A DNA stretch of 64,000 nucleotides, taken from NCBI GenBank assembly GCA_017558065.1, contig JAFYWK010000029.1, positions 1-64,000 on the forward strand, written 5' to 3'. Origin of the DNA: Paludibacteraceae bacterium (GTDB lineage: Bacteria > Bacteroidota > Bacteroidia > Bacteroidales > Paludibacteraceae). Shown here piece by piece: positions 44,833 to 53,400 of the stretch. Position 1 is the stretch's first letter, and each line of letters begins with the position of its first letter. Both the position numbers and the translations under genes were made by a program. The notes under the pieces are model-generated. The model had not been told where the DNA came from and did no database searches. It saw only the letters and a program-made list of their open reading frames with translations.

Positions 44833-44867
44833 AAAAATGAGTTGGATACGTCCAGCTCATTTTTTTG
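44833..44867 (+). terminator. Terminator at the right end of the inverted duplication
   Basis: AAAAATGAGTTGGA (44833-44846), TACG loop, TCCAGCTCATTTTTTT (44851-44866). Its wording is the same as the left-end terminator at 26964-26994, with one stem change. Confidence 0.9.
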
Positions 44868-44888
44868 TTGCTATTTTTTTGCAAAACA

Positions 44889-44920
44889 CTTGCGCATATC
44901 AAAGAAAAAGTGTACCTTTG
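44889..44920 (+). promoter_or_regulatory. Orphan rightward promoter antisense to era
   Basis: CTTG at 44889-44892, a 20-nt spacer and TACCTTTG at 44913-44920. No rightward gene follows; transcription would run into the 3' end of era in antisense. Confidence 0.6.
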
Positions 44921-45017
44921 CAGCGAAAAAGCGGACAAAACAACCTATTTTTCTCGGAAAAAGCGGGCAAAATACCATTCAATTCCTCGGAAAAAGCGGG
45001 CAAAACAAACAAAACAG
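44921..45017. repeat. Three-copy repeat of about 33 bp
   Basis: The core CGGAAAAAGCGGGCAAAA starts about 44956 and 44989, and a variant CGAAAAAGCGGACAAAA about 44924. If translated the unit would give an 11-residue repeat containing GKSGQN. It begins at the expected transcription start of the orphan promoter. Confidence 0.75.
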
Positions 45018-45057
45018 CATGATTAATAGGCAATCCCTAGCCTACCCCTGCTGGTGC

Positions 45058-45093
45058 CATGAAATTCAGAGTGGTAACCAAGTGGTATGCGAA
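45058..45093. repeat. Dispersed repeat copy 1
   Basis: CATGAAATTC then GAGTGGTAACCAAGTGGTAT then GCGAA. It is related, in opposite orientation, to 50171-50230 and 56053-56100, and built on an 11-bp GTGGTAACNNA unit. Confidence 0.75.
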
Positions 45094-45100
45094 GGGATGG

Positions 45101-46003
45101 TTAATTTAGGTCATAGCCGTAATGGCGCAAACGAGTTTGCGATGAGCGCCAATCCTTGTCCACTTTCACGAAGAGTTGCAAGAACACAGGTTTGCCAAAG
45201 AAGGCCTCAATCTCTTTTCTCGCTTGCGTACCCACGCGCTTCAGTGCTTTGCCGCCTTTACCAATGATAATTCCCTTTTGGCTATCACGCTCCACATAGA
45301 TGATTGCACCGATACGGATAATCCCCTCAGGGTGTTGCTCATCGGGTTCTTCATCGAGGAAAGACTCCACCTCTACCTCTACGCTATAAGGAATCTCCTT
45401 GTCGTAGTTGAGCAGAATCTTCTCGCGAATCATCTCATCCACAAAGAAACGCGACGACTTGTCGGTCAGTTGGTCCTTAGGGAAAAACGGCGGACACTCT
45501 GGCAACGCCTCACGGATAGCCGCAAAGAGTTGGTCGGTGCCAAAACGCTGCTGCGCCGAGATAGGGAACACCGTTGCCTCTGGCAATACGCGGTGCCAGT
45601 ACTCTACCAATTGCTCCAAAGTCTCTTGGGTAGTAAGGTCTATCTTATTGATAATCAAGAATACTTTCGCTTTGATGCGCTTTACCTTATCAAGGAAGTC
45701 GGCATTCTTGTCGGGGTTGTCTTGCACATCCGTCACATAGAGCAATACATCCGCATCCACAAGAGCCGAGCGCGAGAACTCGAGCATCTGCTCTTGCAAC
45801 TTGTAATTGGGTTGCAAGACACCTGGAGTGTCGCTATAGACCATCTGGAAGTCATCGCCGTTGACGATACCCATGATGCGGTGGCGAGTGGTTTGCGCCT
45901 TCGATGTAATAATCGAAAGGCGCTCACCCACCAATACATTCATCAATGTGGACTTGCCCACATTGGGATTTCCTACTATATTTACAAAACCTGATTTATG
46001 CAT
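45101..46003 (-). CDS. era: GTPase Era
   Basis: The 300-residue protein has an N-terminal GTPase domain, with G1 GNPNVGKST (residues 11-19), G3 DTPGV and G4 NKID. A C-terminal KH domain carries the GKGG loop (IIIGKGGKALKRVGTQARKEIEAF in part). Era binds 16S rRNA and acts in small-subunit maturation. Its start overlaps the stop of the M16 peptidase gene by one base (TAATG). No terminator is visible after it. Confidence 0.96.
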   Translation of the reverse strand: MHKSGFVNIVGNPNVGKSTLMNVLVGERLSIITSKAQTTRHRIMGIVNGDDFQMVYSDTPGVLQPNYKLQEQMLEFSRSALVDADVLLYVTDVQDNPDKNADFLDKVKRIKAKVFLIINKIDLTTQETLEQLVEYWHRVLPEATVFPISAQQRFGTDQLFAAIREALPECPPFFPKDQLTDKSSRFFVDEMIREKILLNYDKEIPYSVEVEVESFLDEEPDEQHPEGIIRIGAIIYVERDSQKGIIIGKGGKALKRVGTQARKEIEAFFGKPVFLQLFVKVDKDWRSSQTRLRHYGYDLN

Positions 46004-48900
46004 TAATAACTAAATAAGCGTGATTTATTGAGTTTGGTTATCTTGCCATGTTTGGCTTGGATTTGCTTTTGATTGATGAGTTTTGGATCGCCCATAATCA
46101 AGATGGTGATAGGTTTGCCTTGAATACGTGATTGGTAGAACGAAAGCACATTATCGAAGGTCAAACGCTGAATATCACGCACTTGCAACATCGCAGGGTC
46201 CACCTTATAACCCATCAACATATTGGCTGTCAGGCGTTGGCTCTTATTGCGGAAAGTTGGTTTATTAGACAATACCGATTGGCGCAATACGGTGCGAATA
46301 TTCTCCATCGTTTCAGGATATTGTGGCATAGAATCCAACAGACTCATATAGACATCTATCGCATCGGCTACCTTGTCAGACTGTGTACCTACATAACCCA
46401 CGAACTTGGTCATCTGTCCTTGTTTTGGTGGACGAGAGAAATAGCCATAGGCGTTGTATGCCATAGAGCGCTTCTCGCGAATCTCGTTCATCACAAGACC
46501 CGAGAAACCGCCACCAAAATACTCGTTGAATGCCATATAACTTACCGCATCCTTCGCATTGTATGGCTCGCCATCCATGAGGAAATATACCTTGGCTTGT
46601 TGCATCTCTGCATCAGGCAAGAAGTAGATCTTATTCTCTGTGATAGGCACGATAGGACGCTCCACAGGCGACATGGTTGGGCGCACATTGTTGTTGAGCG
46701 AGAGTTTGTTGTAGAGGATATTCTTCACATCCAAAGCAGGCAGCGCACCTGCATAGTGAATCTCCAACTCGTAGTTTTGCACTTGGTGCAATACGCCTTC
46801 CAATTGAGCCGCAGTCATTGGCAACACCTCCTCCATCAGCGTTGGGCGCTTGATATAAGGTGAGTTTTCGCCATAGCGCACATAGTCAAAGGCAGCGTCT
46901 GCCACCATATCGGTATTGCGTTGTTCCACTTGGCGGGAGGAATAGACTTGACCCTTGATATTGTTGATGAGCATGTCGTTCTCCGAATCGAAATTAGGGA
47001 ACATCATATGCAGATTAACCATCTCCACAATCTTCTCCAGATTCTCCTCGTTGCCCTCAATATCCACATAGAAATAGTCCTCAGACACCGCATAGCTGCA
47101 CTTACCACCCAGTTTCGCCAAATTTGCACGGAACTCAGCCGGCTTGATGCCTGGCGCACCCTTGATACCTGCCATATTCATCAGCGAAGCAGCGTACTCC
47201 AAGAATGGTAACTCGTAGGTTCCCACGCCATATTTGAGGCGGAGGGAGAAGATATGGTTCTTGGTGTTGGGTGTGCAATACACGCTCACGCCTTCGTAGA
47301 AGAGGTCTTGATCAATGTCGGAGAAGTTGATGAAGGTTGGGGTGAGTTTGCCTGCAGGAATTGCCTCCAAGTATTGGCAATAAGCCGATTCGCTCTTTGG
47401 TGACTCCAGCGATTTGATCTTTGGCTTAGGCAGTTTATCTTTCTTAGGTGTACCCTCCTCTATCTCAAAGACTTTCTTAGGTGCACCCAAGTATTGTTTG
47501 GCTACGCGCTTGATGTCATCCATGGTGATAGCAGCCACTTGTTCTTTCTGCTGCAACATCTCCTCAATCGACTGTTGGTAGGTAAACGCATTCTGCAAAA
47601 GTTGTACCTTCATCTCTGGATACTCCATTGTGCGGTCGAACTCTTGGTAGAAGTTCTGGCGAACTGCCTCCACCAACTCCTCAGAGATATTGCCGTTCAC
47701 CAATTGTTGGATAGCATCGTTGACGAGTTGCTCGGTTTCTTTGAGCGAAGTATAAGTCTGTGTCTCGGCATCCATGTATGGCACTGCTATCACCAAGAAG
47801 CGACCTTGGTCACGGCGTACATCATTGGCTGCGCCTGCGTACATGAGTTTATTGTCCAACGTGAGCTCGTCCAACAAACCAATCTGCATGGAGTTGGAGA
47901 GAATCTCGCCCAAGAAATCCAGCAGCAACTCATCCTTATCGCCTACTGGCACGCCATTGTATGCGATATACAACTCTGGCATATAGCCGAGTTTCGCGCT
48001 ATAGCGCTCATCTTGCGTGAAAGCAGTAGTAGGATACTGTGTGCGCTCTGGCAATGGACGTGCTTGCAGTTTGCCGAAAGTCTTCTCAATCAATGGTTTG
48101 GTTGCTTCAATATCGAAGTCACCCACCAAGATAAGTGCCATATTGTTAGGCACATACCATGTGTTGTAGAAATCGATAAGTTTGCGCAGTTTAGGGTTCT
48201 TCAGGTCCTCTGCATAACCAATGATATCGCGTGCGTAGGCATGTCCCTCGTAGAGTTTGCCGAAGATGAAGTTGCGTGAGTGGGTAGAGTTGTCGTCGAG
48301 GTACATATTGTACTCCTCGAATACGTTCTCCAACTCGGCTTGGAAACTGCGGAACACAGGATTGGTCAAGCGGTCGGCATACAAGGTGAGCCAACGCTCC
48401 ATTTGGTAAGCAGGGAAGGAGTTCATGTAGCAAGTCACATCGTATGCGGTAAAGGCATTGAGTCCTTCGCCACCAATACCCTGAATCAGGTTGGAGAACT
48501 CGTCAGGGGCTGCATATTGTGCTGCTTGGATTGACACTTCGTTGATGCGCAATTGCACCGCCTCACGTGCCTTGGCATCGGTAGTGAGTGCGAGGGTGTC
48601 GTATAGGGCAATGATTTGTTCATAAAGAGGCTTCTCTTTCTCCCAATCCAGTGCCCCGATACGGTCGGTACCCTTGAAGAGCATATGCTCCAGGTAGTGT
48701 GCCAAACCAGTCGCATCGGCTGGCTCATCTATCGCACCCGCACGGGTAACAGTCCAACCCTGTACATCGGGTTGGTCATGGTCTTCCCACAAATACACGG
48801 TCAAACCATTGTCCAATTGGTATTGAACAAAACCATCATTTTGTGCCCATGCCACCAATGCTAGACACAAACAGATTAAACTGATAAATACTCTTTTCAT
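46003..48900 (-). CDS. M16 family zinc peptidase, pitrilysin-like
   Basis: The 965-residue protein has a signal peptide (MKRVFISLICLCLALVAWA) and an active N-terminal M16 domain. The inverted zinc motif is HYLEH (ATGLAHYLEHMLFKGT), with a downstream glutamate expected in the NAFTAYDVTCY region. A second M16 pair in the C-terminal half has R/Y substrate-binding residues (REKRSMAYNAYGYFS) but no HxxEH. Such periplasmic or outer-membrane-facing proteins degrade small peptides. It lies between tdh and era, coupled to era by TAATG. Confidence 0.92.
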   Translation of the reverse strand: MKRVFISLICLCLALVAWAQNDGFVQYQLDNGLTVYLWEDHDQPDVQGWTVTRAGAIDEPADATGLAHYLEHMLFKGTDRIGALDWEKEKPLYEQIIALYDTLALTTDAKAREAVQLRINEVSIQAAQYAAPDEFSNLIQGIGGEGLNAFTAYDVTCYMNSFPAYQMERWLTLYADRLTNPVFRSFQAELENVFEEYNMYLDDNSTHSRNFIFGKLYEGHAYARDIIGYAEDLKNPKLRKLIDFYNTWYVPNNMALILVGDFDIEATKPLIEKTFGKLQARPLPERTQYPTTAFTQDERYSAKLGYMPELYIAYNGVPVGDKDELLLDFLGEILSNSMQIGLLDELTLDNKLMYAGAANDVRRDQGRFLVIAVPYMDAETQTYTSLKETEQLVNDAIQQLVNGNISEELVEAVRQNFYQEFDRTMEYPEMKVQLLQNAFTYQQSIEEMLQQKEQVAAITMDDIKRVAKQYLGAPKKVFEIEEGTPKKDKLPKPKIKSLESPKSESAYCQYLEAIPAGKLTPTFINFSDIDQDLFYEGVSVYCTPNTKNHIFSLRLKYGVGTYELPFLEYAASLMNMAGIKGAPGIKPAEFRANLAKLGGKCSYAVSEDYFYVDIEGNEENLEKIVEMVNLHMMFPNFDSENDMLINNIKGQVYSSRQVEQRNTDMVADAAFDYVRYGENSPYIKRPTLMEEVLPMTAAQLEGVLHQVQNYELEIHYAGALPALDVKNILYNKLSLNNNVRPTMSPVERPIVPITENKIYFLPDAEMQQAKVYFLMDGEPYNAKDAVSYMAFNEYFGGGFSGLVMNEIREKRSMAYNAYGYFSRPPKQGQMTKFVGYVGTQSDKVADAIDVYMSLLDSMPQYPETMENIRTVLRQSVLSNKPTFRNKSQRLTANMLMGYKVDPAMLQVRDIQRLTFDNVLSFYQSRIQGKPITILIMGDPKLINQKQIQAKHGKITKLNKSRLFSY

Positions 48901-48922
48901 ATATTCTTGCCTTTAATCTTGC

Positions 48923-48950
48923 CTTTACACTTTACACCTTACACTCTACA
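48923..48950. repeat. Heptamer array between tdh and the M16 gene
   Basis: CTTTACA twice, CCTTACA and CTCTACA, preceded by two degenerate CTTGCCTTTA units. Confidence 0.8.
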
Positions 48951-48955
48951 CCAAA

Positions 48956-49981
48956 TTACCACTCCAGCAACACTTTGCCACATTGACCGCTGCACATGAT
49001 ATCGAAGCCCTTTTGGAAGTCATCGAAGTGGAAGCGGTGAGTAATCACAGGACTCAAATCCAAGCCACCCAAGAGCATCTGCTCCATCTGATACCATGTC
49101 TCCCACATGCGGCGACCAGTGATACCCTTGATAGTCAGCGCGTTGAAGATAATATCCGACCAATTGACTTTGGTATCGCTTGGCAGGATTCCCAACTGCG
49201 CAATGTTCGCACCTTTGTACATGTGCGCGATCATATCATTGAATGCCGCAGGTGCGCCTGACATCTCCAAGCCAATATCGAAGCCGCGGATACCCAATTG
49301 CTTCATCGCGCCCTCTACGGTCTCGCCCTTTGAGCCATTGACGGTGATCGTTGCGCCCATTTTCTTGGCAATCTCGAGGCGTTGCTCGTTCAGATCGGTT
49401 ACGACGATATTCTTCGCTCCTGCATAGCGGCAGATACCTGCAGCCATGGTACCAATCAAACCCGCACCTGTGATGAGCACATCCTCACCCAAGAGAGGGA
49501 AGGCAAGAGCTGTATGTGTCGCATTACCGAATGGGTCCATGATAGCGGCGAAATCATCTGGAATCTCAGGACGTACATGCACAATATTGCTCTCTGGGAT
49601 AGCCACATACTCTGCGAAAGCACCGTCCTTGCCCATGATACCTACTGAGATCGTATTCTCGCACACGTGACCCATGCCACGACGGCAGTTGCGGCAAGTA
49701 CCACAAACGATATGACCTTCAGCGGTCACACGGTCGCCGACCTTTACGCCGCGCACACCTGGTCCTACTTCGACTGCCACGCCCACGAACTCGTGACCCA
49801 TGATATAGGGCGGAGTGCAGTGGCTTTGCGACCACTCGTCCCATTTGTACATATGCAGGTCTGTACCGCAAATAGCGGCTTTGGTAACCTTGATGAGCAC
49901 ATCATTCACACCCACTTTGGGCATTGGTACTTCTTCCATCCAGAGCCCTGGCTCGGCATAACGTTTTACTAGCGCCTTCAT
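48956..49981 (-). CDS. tdh: L-threonine 3-dehydrogenase
   Basis: The 341-residue zinc medium-chain dehydrogenase oxidises threonine to 2-amino-3-ketobutyrate with NAD. Catalytic zinc ligands Cys38 (AAICGTDLHMY) and His63-Glu64 (MGHEFVG) and structural cysteines 93, 96, 99 and 107 are present. The Rossmann motif is ITGAGLIGTMAAG; the threonine-specific GRRMWETWYQMEQ is also seen. Its usual partner kbl is encoded at 62407-63597 on the same strand, about 12 kb upstream, beyond the restriction island. It is followed by the M16 and era genes. Confidence 0.95.
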   Translation of the reverse strand: MKALVKRYAEPGLWMEEVPMPKVGVNDVLIKVTKAAICGTDLHMYKWDEWSQSHCTPPYIMGHEFVGVAVEVGPGVRGVKVGDRVTAEGHIVCGTCRNCRRGMGHVCENTISVGIMGKDGAFAEYVAIPESNIVHVRPEIPDDFAAIMDPFGNATHTALAFPLLGEDVLITGAGLIGTMAAGICRYAGAKNIVVTDLNEQRLEIAKKMGATITVNGSKGETVEGAMKQLGIRGFDIGLEMSGAPAAFNDMIAHMYKGANIAQLGILPSDTKVNWSDIIFNALTIKGITGRRMWETWYQMEQMLLGGLDLSPVITHRFHFDDFQKGFDIMCSGQCGKVLLEW

Positions 49982-49988
49982 TATAGTA

Positions 49989-50073
49989 TTGTTTAGCAGT
50001 TGTTTAATAGTTGTGTAGCAGTTGTGTGTCAGTTGTATAATTCTATACTACTCTACAGCACTCTACACTAGTT
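49989..50073. repeat. 11-bp array passing into a 10-bp array
   Basis: Five 11-mers (TTGTTTAGCAG, TTGTTTAATAG, TTGTGTAGCAG, TTGTGTGTCAG, TTGTATAATTC) then three 10-mers (TATACTACTC, TACAGCACTC, TACACTAGTT). They lie in the tdh leader. Confidence 0.85.
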
Positions 50074-50086
50074 CTCAATTTGGGCG

Positions 50087-50118
50087 CAAAGGTAGTGAAA
50101 AATCATGAATTATGCAAG
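50087..50118 (-). promoter_or_regulatory. Promoter of tdh
   Basis: Leftward -7 (plus CAAAGGTA 50087-50094) and -33 (plus CAAG 50115-50118), spacer 20 nt. The tdh start is about 105 nt downstream, past the tandem array. Confidence 0.65.
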
Positions 50119-50170
50119 AGTTTGTTGTATTTTATTACAACATCTATTGGGTTTGGGTAACTTTTGTTTT

Positions 50171-50230
50171 GCTGTCAGTCCGCATACTACTTGGTTACCA
50201 CTCGATTACCACTTCGATTTTCATGGGTGG
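50171..50230. repeat. Dispersed repeat copy 2
   Basis: GCTGTCAGTCCGCATACTAC, then TTGGTTACCACTCGATTACC, then ACTTCGATTTTCATGGG. It matches 56053-56100 in the same orientation, with one additional 11-bp GATTACCACTT unit. Confidence 0.78.
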
Positions 50231-50471
50231 TTACTAGGTGTCTGGTTCTATAATAATGCTGCAAAAATCTTCGGCGCGAAAGGTATTTTGTGACGAAGAT
50301 TGGGGAATTTGGAGAAAAAGTAACGAATAACGCATGCAGAAGCGGCTGTATTATAATCACTTCCGCATAGGTGTATTTTTTTGAAAAAAGTCTATTCGCG
50401 CGAAGATTGTGCCGAAAGTGTATGATGGAGATAGTCTAAAGATTGATATATAAACAACCACATGACTTTGC

Positions 50472-53400
50472 TTACACCACCTTCACAAACTCGCCGATGA
50501 TGCAGAATTCCTCTATATCTTCAGGAGAGAGGATGATTGGATCGTATGAGCGATTCAGTGGGTGCAGTGCTATGGATTCGTGTTCCCATTCGCCAAATTC
50601 ATTGTACTTCTTGGTGCTATGATATTCTTTAATGGAATAACTACCTTCATAATCCGTATCTACACTACCGTGATGCTCTGCCAGAATGATTTTACCTTCG
50701 CGTGAGCCACCTTGATAACGTTGGAATAAACAATAGTCGCCATCATTGATTCGTGGCTCCATAGAATGACCTACTGCCTGGATAATGAACTTATTGTTGT
50801 CCTTCTTGCCAAAGCCATCCACCTGCATCCATCCTATCTGCTCTGCAGGCTCATAGTGACCGAAATGCCCACAAGCAGCCCGTACTGAATACACTGGATA
50901 GTAAGCAAGATATTGTTGCTCCTCATCCACTTCTTCCAATATCAGTGATTGTATATCAGTTTCGACAATTGATTCTACTTGTTCATTTGTTTCGATTGGT
51001 TGCTTCAACGATGGGCGCACATCGCTATTATTGTCCGTCCATTGTTCGCATTGTCGGATAACAATCTCCATCGCATTTTCGGTAGCTTCGGGTGGATAGT
51101 TATACTTCTTCAAGAGGCGTTTTACCAGTCGGCGCATACCTGCGCGGGCGGATTCTTTCTTTTGCCAATCAATTGTGCGATTTTTGCGTAGCATATCGGT
51201 GAGCTCTTTGGTCATTGCCACTAACTCCTCGTTGGTATAAAAATCTTGCACCGCTTCGGGTTTGGTGAGTGCATCGTAGAAGGATTTTTCTTCGCTATTC
51301 AGCCCTAGTTCGTTGCCTTGTTTTTCTGCTTCGGATATATCGTTTGCCAGACTCAGCAATTCTTGGATTACCTCTTCGTTGGTGAGCATACCTTTGAGGT
51401 AGTTGGACAGCGAACGATTGAGCAACTCGGAGAATTTCTCTGCTTGTATCAAGTTGGTGTGTTGATAATGCTTTACGCGCTCGTTGATGAGATTTTTTAG
51501 GATCTCAATAGCGATATTCTTCTCTTTCATGCGCGCTATTTCCGACAAGAACTTTGCATCGAAGATAGAAAACTCCTCTTGCACATCTGCAAAAAGATTG
51601 ATGACGCTATCGCTTTTTATTGTCTGCTTGAGCAGGGCATTGATGCGTTCGTTGATGTCGCGCAGCGAGATTTTTCCTCTGCCTTCTACGCGTGTGATGA
51701 GTGTACGTACTGCCTCGAAGTAAGCAGAGTTTAGGCGTTCGTCGTAGGTGAGCAAACTATGGCAAAGCGAGCGTGCTTGAATGAGCAATTGCGCCTCTTT
51801 GACAAACTGATTTTTAATATCTTGCTTATCGGCAGACTGCAAGTAATCCACACCTCTGCTGATAGCTTTGGCACGCTGTAAGTCGGATGTGCCGAAGAAT
51901 GTCGAATAGTCGAAGCCATATAGCAAATCACGACAGACTTCAAGTCTCTTTTGAAATTCTGGGTATGCGGTTTTGGATATATCGGTATCGCCATAGTTCT
52001 CTCTATCGCGAACGGTATAGTCCTTCATCGCTTGTTTGAGTGCAGCTGCTATACCCACATAATCAACCACTAGACCGCCTTGTTTGTCACCAAATACACG
52101 ATTGACGCGTGCAATGGCTTGCATGAGGTTGTGTCCCGCCATAGGTTTGAACACATACATCGTAGATAGCGATGGTACATCAAAACCTGTAAGCCACATA
52201 TCTACTACTATGGCAATCTTGAGAGGGCTATCGTTGTCCTTGAAGCGTTTCTCTAGTTCTTTCTTGTGGGTATCGTTGCCGATGATGGACCGCCACTCTT
52301 CGGGATCTTGGTTTCCCGATGTCATTACTACTGCTACTTTCTCCGTCCATAGTGGGCGCAACTGCAATATGCGTTGGTAGATCTTCATGGCTATTGGGCG
52401 TGAATATGCCACAATCATGGCTTTGCCCGTCTGCTCGTATTGGCGATAGTCTTCGTAGTGGGTAAGGATATCATCTACCAACGAATTGATGGTATCTTCT
52501 GCTCCCAATAGCGAATCAATGCGTGCTAGTTCGCGTTTGCTTTTTTCGATAGCATACTCTTCGGCTTCTTCTGCCAATTTATCGTACTCGGCATCAATGC
52601 GTTGCAGGGTGGCTTCATCGAGTTTGAGATTGACCACACGACTCTCGTAGAAGACAGGACGAGTAGCACCATCTTTGACGGCTTGGGTCATGTCGTAGAT
52701 GTCGATATAATCGCCAAACACTTCGCGTGTAGAGTGGTCTTTGAAGGAGATAGGTGTACCTGTAAAACCGATATAGGTAGCGTTAGGCAAGGCGTTGCGC
52801 ACCATTCGAGCTGCGCCAATCTTGAGCTTGCCTGTCTGTTTGTCAATGGTCTCGGTGAGTCCGTATTGGCTACGATGGGCTTCATCAGCAACAACGATGA
52901 TGTTTCTTCGTTGTGATAATGGTTCTTCGCCTTCTTCGAACTTCTGCATAGTGGTAAAGAAAATACCATTGGCTTCGATACCATTCAGTAGTTCGCTGAG
53001 ATGTTTTCTGCTTTTGGCTTGTACAGGCACTTGGCGCAAGAAGTCGGCACATTTGCTGAATTGCCCAAAAAGTTGGTTATCGAGATCTGTGCGGTCGGTA
53101 ATGACTACAATAGTAGGCGAAGAGAGTGCGCGCTGTAGGCATTTGGCAAAGAATACCATTGAGAGGGATTTGCCACTACCTTGTGTATGCCAGAACACGC
53201 CACCCTTTCCGTTGGTGGTAGTTGCTGTTTTTACAGAATCAATCGCTTTACGTACTGCGTAGAACTGATGATAACCTGCTAAGATTTTGGCACTCTGTTT
53301 CTCATCTTTGGAGAAGCAGATGAAGTCACGAAGGATATCTATTAGTCGTTCTTGCTGAAACATTCCGCAGAACAGAATGTGGAAATTGGCGAAGTGATTG

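Larger units (their letters stand above)
26964..44866. repeat. Large inverted duplication of a surface-protein locus
   Basis: The left arm (about 26964 to 35074) and right arm (about 35223 to 44866) carry, in mirror order, a promoter, a small secreted protein, 11-bp and 7-bp arrays, the spacer words AGATTTCTGC...GGAGCGCAAGGAG and GGGCATACAACATAACAAC, a giant protein with a near-identical first 130 nt, and the AAAAATGAGTTGGA terminator. The giant genes diverge in the middle. The right arm has an extra DinD-like cassette. Confidence 0.85.
44763..45100. other. Spacer with terminator, orphan promoter and repeats
   Basis: No gene is called here. It holds the giant-gene terminator, a rightward promoter at 44889-44920 with no rightward gene after it, a three-copy repeat of about 33 bp, and one copy of a dispersed repeat (45058-45093). 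Confidence 0.7.
49982..50471. other. Spacer between hsdR and tdh
   Basis: No gene is supported. It contains tandem 11-mers and 10-mers (49989-50073), the tdh promoter (50087-50118) and a copy of the dispersed repeat (50171-50230). A short rightward ORF at 50105-50293 has no family features and overlaps the promoter. Confidence 0.7.

Noticed and set aside
44842..45267. A 141-residue rightward ORF after the giant gene
   Set aside because: It starts inside the terminator and crosses the promoter. Only the downstream transcript, not this whole ORF, is plausible.
46132..48279. Long rightward ORFs opposite the M16 peptidase gene
   Set aside because: Antisense shadows of a well-supported peptidase gene, without domains or starts.
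50105..50293. A 62-residue rightward ORF between hsdR and tdh
   Set aside because: It overlaps the tdh promoter and the dispersed repeat and shows no family features.
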